Positions 1-7,804 of a stretch of DNA of 38,894 bases are shown piece by piece (position 1 is the stretch's first letter; each line of letters opens with the position of its first letter). The position numbers and the translations under genes were made by a program. The notes under the pieces were generated by a model. It was given only the letters and a program-made list of their open reading frames with translations, made no database searches and was not told the origin of the DNA. Origin of the DNA: an uncultured Clostridium sp. (GTDB lineage: Bacteria > Bacillota > Clostridia > Lachnospirales > Lachnospiraceae); contig URNT01000030.1 in assembly GCA_900549235.1 (NCBI GenBank), positions 1 through 38,894 on the forward strand, in the 5' to 3' direction.

Positions 1-53
1 TTCAGGTCCGTGTGGTAGCAATACCTTGAGGGTTCGACTCCCTTCTTCTGCAG
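1..53 (+). tRNA. selC: 3' part of a tRNA, probably tRNA-Sec (anticodon TCA), cut by the window edge
   Basis: Only the 3' half is present. It opens inside the anticodon loop (TTCAGG, anticodon TCA if T1 is position 33), followed by TCCGT as the 3' side of the anticodon stem. A long variable arm follows, GGTA-GCAA-TACC, a perfect stem with a GCAA loop. The T arm is GAGGG-TTCGACT-CCCTT. The GGTTCGACTCC core is shared with E. coli tRNA-Sec as I recall it. A TCA anticodon with a long variable arm fits selenocysteine tRNA. The exact 3' end (51-53) is uncertain because no CCA is encoded here. A tRNA-Ser or tRNA-Leu is the alternative, since the D arm and acceptor 5' strand lie outside the window. 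Confidence 0.66.
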
Positions 54-57
54 GATA

Positions 58-85
58 GGCCTTCCAGATTGGAGGGTCTTTTTTT
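58..85 (+). terminator. Rho-independent terminator after the tRNA
   Basis: GGCCTTCCA (58-66) pairs with TGGAGGGTC (70-78) around a GAT loop, with two G-U pairs. Seven T follow (79-85). It directly follows the tRNA 3' end and separates it from the next gene. Confidence 0.85.
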
Positions 86-123
86 GCGTTGTAAAAAAGC
101 TGTTTCCATCCCCCTCCAAAGTA

Positions 124-132
124 TGGTAAACT
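124..132 (+). promoter_or_regulatory. Possible extended -10 promoter element for the acetyltransferase gene
   Basis: TGGTAAACT at 124-132 reads as an extended -10 (TG, one base, TAAACT). No convincing -35 is seen about 17 bp upstream (TTCCAT is the best). It lies between the tRNA terminator and the ribosome site AGAGGAGGG, so a promoter is expected nearby. Confidence 0.35.
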
Positions 133-159
133 GTAAGCATATGATAGAGGAGGGATGTT

Positions 160-792
160 ATGCAGCTTCGTTACCTGGATATGGAAACTTACAGTCGGAA
201 AAGCCATTTTGCCTATTTTAACAGCCTGGCTTACCCTTGCGTAGGTCTGACGGTGAATGTAGACATTACGGAGTTTTTAAAGGAGATAAAGGAAAAGGGG
301 TTTCCTTTCTTTCTCAGCATCTGCTACTGCGTCTCAAGGGCGGCCAATGGGGTGCCTGAGTTCCGGCAGCGGATCCGTGAGGGGCGGGTTGGGGAGTTTG
401 ACCACTGCCGGACCTCTCATACCGTGGCCCTGGAGGACGGAACCTACTGCTACTGCACCCTGGATGATTCCCTGCCCTTTGAGGAATACCTGGCTTTTGG
501 GGCGGCGGCCCAAGAGGAGGCAAAGAAAAAGGGATCCATTGAGGAGGAAGAAGGGGAGGCAAGGGATCTGTTTTTTATTTCCTCCCTGCCCTGGCTCAGC
601 TATACCTCTCTCATCCAGCCGGTGCCGGTGCCGGCGGACAGCAATCCCAGGATCACCTGGGGGAGATATTTCCGCCAGGGGGAGCAGGTTCTTCTGCCGG
701 TATCGGTATTGTGCCACCACGCCCTGGTGGACGGAGTCCACATAGCGGAGTTTTACAGGCTTCTGGCTCAGGAATTAAAAAAGATTGGATGA
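160..792 (+). CDS. Chloramphenicol O-acetyltransferase family protein (CatA-like)
   Basis: The 210-residue product matches the type A chloramphenicol acetyltransferase family, which moves acetyl from acetyl-CoA to a hydroxyl and works as a cytosolic trimer. The catalytic motif HHALVDG is intact at residues 186-192, giving catalytic His187 and structural Asp191. The family's S-x-PW-x-S-(F/Y)-T segment is present near 142-150 (SLPWLSYTS). Length is normal for the family (about 210-220). The ATG at 160 follows AGAGGAGGG with good spacing. Many chromosomal members in Clostridia have unknown substrates, so chloramphenicol is not assured. The next gene starts 8 bases after its stop, so the two may be co-transcribed. 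Confidence 0.85.
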   Translation: MQLRYLDMETYSRKSHFAYFNSLAYPCVGLTVNVDITEFLKEIKEKGFPFFLSICYCVSRAANGVPEFRQRIREGRVGEFDHCRTSHTVALEDGTYCYCTLDDSLPFEEYLAFGAAAQEEAKKKGSIEEEEGEARDLFFISSLPWLSYTSLIQPVPVPADSNPRITWGRYFRQGEQVLLPVSVLCHHALVDGVHIAEFYRLLAQELKKIG

Positions 793-799
793 AAAATAT

Positions 800-2428
800 A
801 TGGTAAAGGTGTTTCTGGTAGAAGACGAGATCGTAATGCGGAACGGCATTAAAAATAATATCCCTTGGGAAAAGGAGGGGATGGAGTTTGTGGGGGAGGC
901 CAGCGACGGAGAGCTTGCCTATCCTCTGATTAAAAAGACGCGGCCTGATATATTGATCACGGACATCCGGATGCCCTTTATGGACGGCCTGGAATTAAGT
1001 GAGCTGGTAAAGAAGGGATTTCCCAGGATCAAGATCATCATTTTAAGCGGGTACAATGAATTTGAGTATGCCAAACAGGCCATCCATATTGGGGTGACGG
1101 ATTATCTTTTAAAGCCCATCACCGCTGCCAGGCTTTTGGAGGCGGTCAAAAAAGTGGCGGAGACCGTTGAAAGGGAGCAGGAGGAATCTAGGATGCTGGA
1201 GCGCTACCGGCTGGAAATGGCGGAAAATACCGTTCTGGAGCGTCAGCGTCTGTTCAAGGATCTGGTAACGGGTCCGGTGAATTTCCGGGATGCCCTGGAA
1301 CGGGGGAGCCAGCTTGGGATTGAACTGTCCGCTTCTTTTTATCAGGTTCTCCTTTTCAAGGTTATGTCCTCAGGGGCTGCCCTGTCCTATTCAGATCAGC
1401 TGGTGGCCTGCCAGGAACTGGTAGAGAGCCGGATGGAGGGCAGCGGCCATGTGCTGGTCTTTGACCGGGCCTCAGAGGGCTGGGCTTTTGTGATGACAGG
1501 GGAATCGGAGACAGAGGTAGAGTCCTGGACGGTGGAGTGCACCAGGCGGCTGAGAGAGACCGTATGCGGCTTTAAGGAACTCCGGTATTTCGGAGGCATC
1601 GGCCAGGCGGTGAACCGTCTGGGAGATCTGCGCCGCTCCTACGGTACGGCAGGCCGGGCTTTCGCGGGCCGGTTCTTTTCTGAGGACTGCCGGATCCTGC
1701 GCTATGACCAGGTGGAGGAGCTTCTTCCGGCGGGAAGGGAGGGGGTTGATATATCGGCAGTAGATGCCTCCAAGGTAAGCCGAAGGACGGTAGAGACCTT
1801 TCTAAAACAGGGAACGGCAGGAGAGGCGGCTGGCTTTGTGGAGGACTATATGGCCAGTGTGGGAGAGAAAAATTACCGCTCCTTTATGTTCCGCCAGTAT
1901 ATTGTGATGGATTATTACCTCTGTGTCCGCACCTTTTTAAAGGGGCTTGGTATAGGCCTGGAAAGCCTTCCGGGGGATTTGGGGCAGGTAGAGGGGGTTG
2001 TGGGCCAGAGCCAGGAGCCTTCCGCGGTAAAGGAACGGCTGGCGCGGCTTTTGGAGGAAGCCATGGCCCTCAGGGATGGCCAGGCGGCCAGCCGCTACAG
2101 CCAGGTCATCGAGGAGGCCAGAAGTTTTATCAATGCCAGATATGCCAGAGAGGATATGTCCCTTAATGTGGTAGCGGCCCATGTCAATATAAGCCCAAGC
2201 TACTTCAGCTCCATTTTCAGTCAGGAGATGGGGATCACCTTTGTGGAGTACCTGACAGCGGTACGGATGGAGCGGGCCAGGGAGCTTCTGCGCTGCTCCA
2301 GCCTGAAAACCTCGGAGATCGGCTATGAGGTAGGGTATAAGGACTCTCATTATTTTGGATATTTATTTAAGAAAACTGCAGGGTGCACGCCCAAGGAGTT
2401 CAGACAGGGCAGTAAGGAGCGCTTATGA
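800..2428 (+). CDS. AraC-family response regulator, YesN type
   Basis: This is a 542-residue response regulator. The N-terminal receiver domain (about 1-125) starts MVKVFLVEDE, with phospho-acceptor Asp55 in ILITDIRMP and the conserved lysine in DYLLKP. A long middle region follows, and the last 100 residues are a double helix-turn-helix AraC domain ending in the typical EIGYEVGYKDSHYFGYLFKKTAGCTP-like pattern. An in-frame TTG lies at 785, but the ATG at 800 gives the usual start next to the first receiver strand. Its stop overlaps the kinase ATG by 4 bases, so they are translationally coupled. The likely target is the sugar transporter that follows. No strong ribosome site is visible at either start. 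Confidence 0.93.
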   Translation: MVKVFLVEDEIVMRNGIKNNIPWEKEGMEFVGEASDGELAYPLIKKTRPDILITDIRMPFMDGLELSELVKKGFPRIKIIILSGYNEFEYAKQAIHIGVTDYLLKPITAARLLEAVKKVAETVEREQEESRMLERYRLEMAENTVLERQRLFKDLVTGPVNFRDALERGSQLGIELSASFYQVLLFKVMSSGAALSYSDQLVACQELVESRMEGSGHVLVFDRASEGWAFVMTGESETEVESWTVECTRRLRETVCGFKELRYFGGIGQAVNRLGDLRRSYGTAGRAFAGRFFSEDCRILRYDQVEELLPAGREGVDISAVDASKVSRRTVETFLKQGTAGEAAGFVEDYMASVGEKNYRSFMFRQYIVMDYYLCVRTFLKGLGIGLESLPGDLGQVEGVVGQSQEPSAVKERLARLLEEAMALRDGQAASRYSQVIEEARSFINARYAREDMSLNVVAAHVNISPSYFSSIFSQEMGITFVEYLTAVRMERARELLRCSSLKTSEIGYEVGYKDSHYFGYLFKKTAGCTPKEFRQGSKERL

Positions 2429-3918
2429 GAGGACGGAGAGGGGTGCTGGAGCAGCTCCCCCTGGAAAAGCAGCTGAAGGCCATGACCTTTTTGATTCTCA
2501 TCCCTCTGACGGTGCTGGTGCTTTATCTGGTGACTACGGTGATCCAGTTCTGTAACGCCTATAACCAGAGTATTGTCAATATCGTAAAGGCGAATCAGGC
2601 CAATGCCCATTTTAAGGAAAATATGGACTATGCCATGTATCGTATTGCCGTAGGTACCATGACCTATGACCAGATTCAGGCTCTGCCTGAGGAGGAGCGG
2701 CCCTACAGCTGGGAGCAGATCCGCGATCCCCACGAAATGCTGGATCTGACCAGAAAAACCTACAGGGAGCTGGCAAGGCGTACGGAGGATGAGGAAAACA
2801 GAGAGCGGATTTCCTGGATCATCCACTGCCTGGATCAGCTGGAGGATCGGGTAGAGGAGATTGAAGAAAGCCTGCCCTACGGAAGCTACGATAAAAATAT
2901 GAATATCCTGGATCTGGGGGGCTATGTCCTTACTGAGGACATTGAGGAGCAGAGCCGGGAGTACATTTATTATGAAAGCCTTCATGTCCAGGAGATCCAG
3001 GAGCAGCTAGAGCGCAGTGAGGACGCGGCTATCCTGGTGAGCCTGACCTTTCTGGGGACGATTTTATGCTTAAGTCTGCTTTTAAGCCGGAGAATCACCA
3101 AAAATGTTACCGGCCCCATTCAGAAGCTGTGTATGGAGACGGATAAGGTGGCCAGGGGAGATTTTACCGCGGGGCCTGAGATCGGCTCGGGCAATGAGCT
3201 GGCGATTCTGACGGACAGTTTTAACCATATGAGAGGGAAGATCAGCGGCCTCATCGAGGGGATCCGCCAGGAGCAGAACCAGAGGCGGGTGATGGAGCTG
3301 AAGCTTCTTCAGGAGCAGATCAATCCCCATTTTCTCTACAATACCCTGGATACCATTGTGTGGCTGGCAGAGGACGGCCAGAACCGGCAAGTGGTCGAAA
3401 TGGTATCCGCTTTGTCGGATTTCTTCCGTACAGCGCTGGGAGGCGGACGTGATTTTATCACGATGAGGGAGGAGATGGTCCATATTGAAAGCTACCTTCA
3501 GATCCAGAAGATCCGTTACCAGGACATTCTGGATTATAAGGTTGAACTGGAGGGAGGGATGGAGGAATACACCATCCTTAAGCTGACTCTTCAGCCGTTG
3601 GTGGAAAATGCCCTCTATCATGGGATTAAAAATAAGCGGGGCAGGGGAATGATACTGGTGAAGGGATACAGGGAGGAGGATCAGGCGGTCTTTAAGATCT
3701 GTGACAATGGAGCCGGAATGACAGAGGAAACTCTCCTGCAGATGAGGAGGAAGCTTGGGGGAAGGGACGATGGGGTTCCCGGCTTGGGGAACGGCTTTGG
3801 ACTATACAATGTGGCGGAGCGGCTGCGGCTGAACTATGGGGAGGCCTGTTCCTTTCGGCTTGACAGCCGGCCGGGGGAGGGAACGGAGGCTGTGATAAGG
3901 ATCCCCCTTCAGGAATAA
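2425..3918 (+). CDS. Sensor histidine kinase, YesM/LytS type
   Basis: This 497-residue membrane kinase partners the preceding response regulator. One transmembrane helix lies near residues 20-42, an extracellular, mostly helical sensor domain at about 43-200, a second helix near 202-221 and a HAMP segment to about 275. The His_kinase motif LQEQINPHFLYNTL carries phosphorylated His302. The ATP-binding domain shows the N box LQPLVENALYHG, then CDNGAGM and a GNGFGLYN loop. The sensor domain is short and resembles those paired with sugar-binding lipoproteins in Clostridia. Such kinases often sense a sugar through the neighbouring periplasmic-type binding protein, which would here be the YtfQ-like protein; that link is inference from position. 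Confidence 0.93.
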   Translation: MRGRRGVLEQLPLEKQLKAMTFLILIPLTVLVLYLVTTVIQFCNAYNQSIVNIVKANQANAHFKENMDYAMYRIAVGTMTYDQIQALPEEERPYSWEQIRDPHEMLDLTRKTYRELARRTEDEENRERISWIIHCLDQLEDRVEEIEESLPYGSYDKNMNILDLGGYVLTEDIEEQSREYIYYESLHVQEIQEQLERSEDAAILVSLTFLGTILCLSLLLSRRITKNVTGPIQKLCMETDKVARGDFTAGPEIGSGNELAILTDSFNHMRGKISGLIEGIRQEQNQRRVMELKLLQEQINPHFLYNTLDTIVWLAEDGQNRQVVEMVSALSDFFRTALGGGRDFITMREEMVHIESYLQIQKIRYQDILDYKVELEGGMEEYTILKLTLQPLVENALYHGIKNKRGRGMILVKGYREEDQAVFKICDNGAGMTEETLLQMRRKLGGRDDGVPGLGNGFGLYNVAERLRLNYGEACSFRLDSRPGEGTEAVIRIPLQE

Positions 3919-3933
3919 AAAAACACCCTTTTT

Positions 3934-3974
3934 CTGTAAGAAAACATACATAATCGTAAGGAGATCGTAAAAAA
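3934..3974 (+). promoter_or_regulatory. Three in-phase YYGTAARRAR repeats, candidate regulator site upstream of ytfQ
   Basis: CTGTAAGAAA (3934), TCGTAAGGAG (3954) and TCGTAAAAAA (3965) are three related decamers spaced 20 and 11 bp, so close to one face of the helix. The core ATCGTAA is exactly repeated at 3953 and 3964. They lie 37 bp upstream of the proposed -35 of ytfQ. AraC-type response regulators bind direct repeats in phase, so the adjacent YesN-type regulator is the natural candidate. Confidence 0.42.
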
Positions 3975-3990
3975 TCCAAAAAACATGCAC

Positions 3991-4018
3991 AAAACAACGG
4001 AGAAATTCCGTTGTTTTT
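3991..4018 (+). terminator. Strong hairpin after the kinase gene, terminator and possible operator
   Basis: AAAACAACGGA (3991-4001) pairs perfectly over 11 bp with TCCGTTGTTTT (4007-4017) around GAAAT, giving a classic terminator with its U tract. The 3' arm also contains the TTGTTT proposed as the -35 of the next promoter, so the structure may do two jobs. Confidence 0.75.
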
Positions 4019-4039
4019 GTTGTTAGATACTGCTATTAT
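4011..4039 (+). promoter_or_regulatory. Predicted sigma-A promoter for ytfQ
   Basis: TTGTTT (4011-4016), a 17-bp spacer and TATTAT (4034-4039) form a reasonable sigma-A promoter. The transcript would start near 4046, about 40 bases ahead of the start codon. The -35 lies inside the 3' arm of the preceding inverted repeat. Confidence 0.55.
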
Positions 4040-4085
4040 ATAGCCATGAAGCTTGTAGAAAGCAAAAACAGGAGGTATGTGTATT

Positions 4086-5177
4086 ATGAGAAAGAAAACA
4101 TTGGGCGTTGTGTTAAGTGCAGCTATGGCAGCTTCTTTACTGGCAGGGTGCGCATCCAATCCGGCTGAGACAGCAGCGCCGGAGACCACCACAGAGGCAG
4201 CGGCTGAGGCTGAGGACACTGAGGCGGCAGCGGACACAGAGGAAGCCGAGGAAGCAGCAGCGGAGCCGGCAGAGGACGGTGACCTGATCGTTGTAGGCTA
4301 CGCGCAGGTAGGCGCTGAGTCTGACTGGAGAACCGCCAATACCGAATCCTTCAAGTCCACCTTCACAGAGGAAAATGGCTACAAGCTGATTTTTGATGAC
4401 GCACAGCAGAAGCAGGAGAACCAGATTAAGGCCATCCGCAGCTTTATCCAGCAGGATGTAGACTACATCGTAGTTGCTCCGGTTGTTGAGACAGGCTGGG
4501 AGGCAGTTCTTCAGGAGGCTCAGGAGGCAGGGATTCCAGTGATCCTGTCTGACCGTATGATGGATGTAGATGAAAGCTTATATGAGTGCTGGGTAGGCGG
4601 CAACTTTGTTAAGGAAGGCGAGGACGCCGGAAAGTGGCTGGAGGCTTATCTGGAGGAGCAGGGCAGAGGCGGCGAGGAGATTAACCTGGTAACCCTTCAG
4701 GGAACCATCGGTGCATCCGCACAGGTAGGCCGTACCGAGGGCTTTGGAAATATCCTTGCGCAGCATGAGAACTGGAATATGTTAGACATGCAGAGCGGTG
4801 ACTTTACACAGGCTAAGGGCCAGGAGGTTATGGAGTCCTTCTTAAAGTCCTATGATGACATTGACGTAGTAGTAGCAGAGAATGACAACATGGCATTTGG
4901 CGCCATAGACGCTATTAAGGCAGCCGGCAAGACCTGCGGACCTGACGGCGACATCATTATCTTCTCATTCGATGCAGTTAAGGCAGCATTTGACGCTATG
5001 ATCGCAGGTGACTTAAACGCGGCATTTGAGTGCAATCCGCTCCATGGACCTCGCGTAGACGAGATCATCCAGAAGCTGGAGAAGGGTGAGGAAGTAGAGA
5101 AGATCCAGTATGTAGACGAGGCTTACTTTGACACAACCATGGATCTGGAAGCAATCAAGGCAGAGCGTGCTTACTAA
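4086..5177 (+). CDS. ytfQ: Sugar-binding lipoprotein of a YtfQ-type ABC importer
   Basis: This periplasmic-binding-protein-fold lipoprotein (363 residues from ATG 4086) has a signal peptide ending in the lipobox LLAGC. An Ala/Glu/Thr-rich acidic linker follows, then the sugar-binding domain. The segments VGYAQVGAESDWR, DAQQKQENQIKAIRSF, VAPVVETGWE, LQGT-G-SA and SGDFTQAKGQEVMESF closely follow E. coli YtfQ, the galactofuranose-binding protein. An in-frame ATG at 4077 is only one base from GGAGG (4071-4075), so 4086, ten bases downstream, is preferred. The next three genes complete the importer. The substrate could be galactofuranose or another furanose such as arabinofuranose, given the arabinose operon downstream. 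Confidence 0.9.
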   Translation: MRKKTLGVVLSAAMAASLLAGCASNPAETAAPETTTEAAAEAEDTEAAADTEEAEEAAAEPAEDGDLIVVGYAQVGAESDWRTANTESFKSTFTEENGYKLIFDDAQQKQENQIKAIRSFIQQDVDYIVVAPVVETGWEAVLQEAQEAGIPVILSDRMMDVDESLYECWVGGNFVKEGEDAGKWLEAYLEEQGRGGEEINLVTLQGTIGASAQVGRTEGFGNILAQHENWNMLDMQSGDFTQAKGQEVMESFLKSYDDIDVVVAENDNMAFGAIDAIKAAGKTCGPDGDIIIFSFDAVKAAFDAMIAGDLNAAFECNPLHGPRVDEIIQKLEKGEEVEKIQYVDEAYFDTTMDLEAIKAERAY

Positions 5178-5196
5178 TTATTCACACAGGCGGTAG

Positions 5197-5228
5197 GGAG
5201 AGTCGCTCAGGCGGCTCTCCTCTCTTTT
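5197..5228 (+). terminator. Intra-operon hairpin between ytfQ and ytfR
   Basis: GGAGAGTCGC (5197-5206) pairs with GCGGCTCTCC (5211-5220) around TCAG, with one G-U pair, then TCTCTTTT. The U tract is imperfect, so partial termination is likely. That would give more binding protein than membrane components, the usual ratio for ABC importers. Confidence 0.72.
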
Positions 5229-5246
5229 AGGAAAGGCGGGAATGGC

Positions 5247-6761
5247 GTGGAACAGAACGTAGTTTTGGAAATGAGGGGGATCAATAAGAATTTCCCTGGC
5301 GTGAAGGCCCTTCAAAATGTGGACTTCACACTGAGAAAGGGTGAGATCCATGCGCTGATGGGAGAAAACGGCGCCGGAAAATCAACCCTTATCAAGGTTC
5401 TCACCGGTGTTGAGGAATTTGAGACGGGAACCATCCGGATCGGCGGAGCATCCCAGACGATCGTAAACCGTTCTCCCCAGGAGGCTCAGGCCAACGGCAT
5501 CAGCACCGTGTATCAGGAGGTAAACCTCTGCCCCAACCTGTCGGTGGCGGAGAACCTGTTTGTAGGGAGGGAACCTAAAATAGGGCCATGGATCGACTGG
5601 AAGACCATGAGGAAAAAGGCCCAGGAACTTCTTAAAAGCCTGGATATTTATCTTGATGTAACCAAAGCTGTAGAAAATTATTCCATTGCCATCCAGCAGA
5701 TGATCGCCATCGCAAGAGCGGTGGATATGTCAGCCAAGGTGCTGATTCTGGATGAGCCTACCTCCTCGCTGGACGACGGAGAAGTTGAAAAGCTCTTTGT
5801 GCTGATGCGTCAGCTGAAGGAAAAGGGGATCGGCATTATCTTCGTCACCCATTTTCTGGAGCAGGTATATGCGGTCTGCGACCGGATCACCGTGCTCAGG
5901 AACGGCAGCCTTGTAGGAGAGTACAGAGTTGAGGAGCTTCCGAGAGTACAGCTTGTAGCCAGGATGATGGGCAAGGATTTTGACGATCTGGCAGCCATCA
6001 AGAAGGAAGGCGTATCTACAGTACAGGATGAAGTAGTGATAAAGGCAAAGGGACTGGGACATAAGGGGACGGTAAAGCCATTTGACATTGAGATTAAAAA
6101 GGGTGAGGTTATAGGTCTCACAGGACTTCTGGGCTCCGGCCGTTCGGAACTGGTGCGGGCCATTTACGGTGCGGATAAGCCGGATACAGGGGAATTGACG
6201 ATTAAGGGAAAGGAATTAAAGGTCAATGCACCCATTGATGCTATGATGAACGGCATGGCTTATCTTCCGGAAAACCGGAAGGAGGAGGGAATCATCGCCG
6301 ACCTGTCTGTCCGTGAGAATCTGATCATTGCCCTCCAGGCCAAGAGAGGTATGTTTAAGCTTCTGTCAAGAAAGGAACAGGAGGAATTTACAGACCAGTA
6401 TATCAAGATGCTCCAGATCAAGACGGCAGACCGGGAGACTCCGATTAAGCAGCTGTCCGGCGGAAATCAGCAAAAGGTAATCCTGGGGCGGTGGCTTCTG
6501 ACCCATCCGGATTTTCTGATCCTGGATGAGCCTACAAGGGGGATTGATATTGGTACAAAAACAGAGATCCAGAAACTGGTGCTTCAGCTTGCGGAGGAAG
6601 GAATGTCCGTTGCGTTTATCTCCTCTGAAATTGAAGAAATGCTCCGTACCTGCAGCCGTATGGCGGTAATGAGAGACGGCGAGAAGGTAGGAGAGCTGTC
6701 AGAGCAGGAGCTTTCTCAGGATTCTATTATGAAGGCAATCGCAGGAGGTGCAGAGGGATGA
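5247..6761 (+). CDS. ytfR: Sugar ABC transporter ATP-binding protein, YtfR type
   Basis: The product is a 504-residue double ATPase that powers the importer from the cytoplasmic face. The first nucleotide domain has Walker A GENGAGKST (39-47) and Walker B VLILDEP, with a degenerate signature (YSIAIQQ). The second has a degenerate Walker A (GLLGSGRSEL), a good signature LSGGNQQKV and LILDEPTRGIDIG. This asymmetry is normal for the RbsA/MglA/YtfR class. The start is GTG at 5247 after GGAAAGGCGGG. A nearby ATG at 5242 in another frame closes after six codons and is not the gene start. The stop overlaps the permease start by 4 bases. Confidence 0.93.
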   Translation: MEQNVVLEMRGINKNFPGVKALQNVDFTLRKGEIHALMGENGAGKSTLIKVLTGVEEFETGTIRIGGASQTIVNRSPQEAQANGISTVYQEVNLCPNLSVAENLFVGREPKIGPWIDWKTMRKKAQELLKSLDIYLDVTKAVENYSIAIQQMIAIARAVDMSAKVLILDEPTSSLDDGEVEKLFVLMRQLKEKGIGIIFVTHFLEQVYAVCDRITVLRNGSLVGEYRVEELPRVQLVARMMGKDFDDLAAIKKEGVSTVQDEVVIKAKGLGHKGTVKPFDIEIKKGEVIGLTGLLGSGRSELVRAIYGADKPDTGELTIKGKELKVNAPIDAMMNGMAYLPENRKEEGIIADLSVRENLIIALQAKRGMFKLLSRKEQEEFTDQYIKMLQIKTADRETPIKQLSGGNQQKVILGRWLLTHPDFLILDEPTRGIDIGTKTEIQKLVLQLAEEGMSVAFISSEIEEMLRTCSRMAVMRDGEKVGELSEQELSQDSIMKAIAGGAEG

Positions 6762-7804
6762 TGGATAAAGCAAAGAAATTAACAGGCTACAGGCTGTTCC
6801 TTCCCCTGTTCTGCCTGGCTGTGGTGCTGCTGATCAATCTGATCACCACCCCTACATTTTTTAAGATAACGATCAACAACGGCGTCCTTTACGGCTATAT
6901 CATCGATGTGATCAACCGCGCCAGCGAGCTGGTGGTGCTGGCGGTGGGCATGACCCTGGTGGTATCTGCCTCGGCGGGAACGGATATTTCCGTAGGGGCG
7001 GTGATGGCAGTGGCTGCGGCCATCTGTACCAGGGTTCTGGCAGGAGGAGAGGTTTCGGTGAATGAATACGCAAACTCCTATGTGGTGGCTGTGCTGGCCG
7101 CCCTTCTGTCAGCGGTGATCTGCGGGTGCTTTAACGGCTTCCTGGTAGCCAGGCTTAAGATCCAGCCCATGGTAGCTACTCTGATCCTTTTTACCGCAGG
7201 CCGCGGTATTTCCCAGCTGATCACAAACGGCCAGATCACCTATATCCGTGTGGACAGCTATAAGCTTCTTGGCGCCAATATTCCCGGGATCCCCATTCCT
7301 ACTCCCATCTTCGTGGCGGTGATTGTGGTGGTTCTGACTTATATTCTGCTTAAGAAAACGGCTCTGGGCCTGTATATCCAGTCGGTGGGAATCAATGAGC
7401 GGGCCTCCCGCCTGGTGGGTCTTAAATCCGTGAAGATCATTTTTCTGGCTTACGTTTTCTGCGGCCTCTGCGCCGGGATCGCAGGCCTGGTGGCTTCCTC
7501 CAGGATCTATTCTGCAGATGCCAACAACATCGGTCTTAACATGGAACTGGACGCCATCGCGGCCGTTGCCCTGGGCGGAAACTCCCTTGGAGGCGGTAAA
7601 TTTTCCCTCCTTGGCTCTGTGATTGGCGCTTATACCATCCAGGCACTTACCACTACACTGTACGCCATGAGTGTGCCTTCCGATCAGATTCCTGTCTATA
7701 AGGCCATTGTGGTGATTGTGATCGTGGCAGTGCAGTCCCAGGAGCTTAAGAAATTTATGAAACGTATACAGGCCCAGGGCGCTGTGAAAGGGGGAGCGGC
7801 ATAA
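6758..7804 (+). CDS. ytfT: Sugar ABC transporter permease, YtfT type
   Basis: This is a 348-residue polytopic permease of the RbsC/YtfT class with about eight to ten membrane helices. The class motif GMTLV..S.GTDISVGAVMA lies near residues 62-86. The AT-LIL-TAGRG-SQLI segment and ELDAIAAVALGGNSLGGGKF near 260-280 match YtfT. A second ATG at 6761 is equally possible, because the sequence reads ATGATG after an AGGAGG at 6743-6748. It sits between the ATPase and a second permease, and both overlap it by one to four bases, so the four subunits are made together. Confidence 0.92.
   Translation: MMDKAKKLTGYRLFLPLFCLAVVLLINLITTPTFFKITINNGVLYGYIIDVINRASELVVLAVGMTLVVSASAGTDISVGAVMAVAAAICTRVLAGGEVSVNEYANSYVVAVLAALLSAVICGCFNGFLVARLKIQPMVATLILFTAGRGISQLITNGQITYIRVDSYKLLGANIPGIPIPTPIFVAVIVVVLTYILLKKTALGLYIQSVGINERASRLVGLKSVKIIFLAYVFCGLCAGIAGLVASSRIYSADANNIGLNMELDAIAAVALGGNSLGGGKFSLLGSVIGAYTIQALTTTLYAMSVPSDQIPVYKAIVVIVIVAVQSQELKKFMKRIQAQGAVKGGAA

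Noticed and set aside
4049..4057. AAGCTTGTA just after the ytfQ start as an AraR half-site
   Set aside because: It shares AAGCTTGT with the palindrome near 9126, but only 8 of 16 positions fit the AraR consensus, which is too weak to claim.
5242..5262. ATG at 5242 as the ytfR start
   Set aside because: This frame stops after six codons; the GTG at 5247 opens the ATPase frame with a proper ribosome site.
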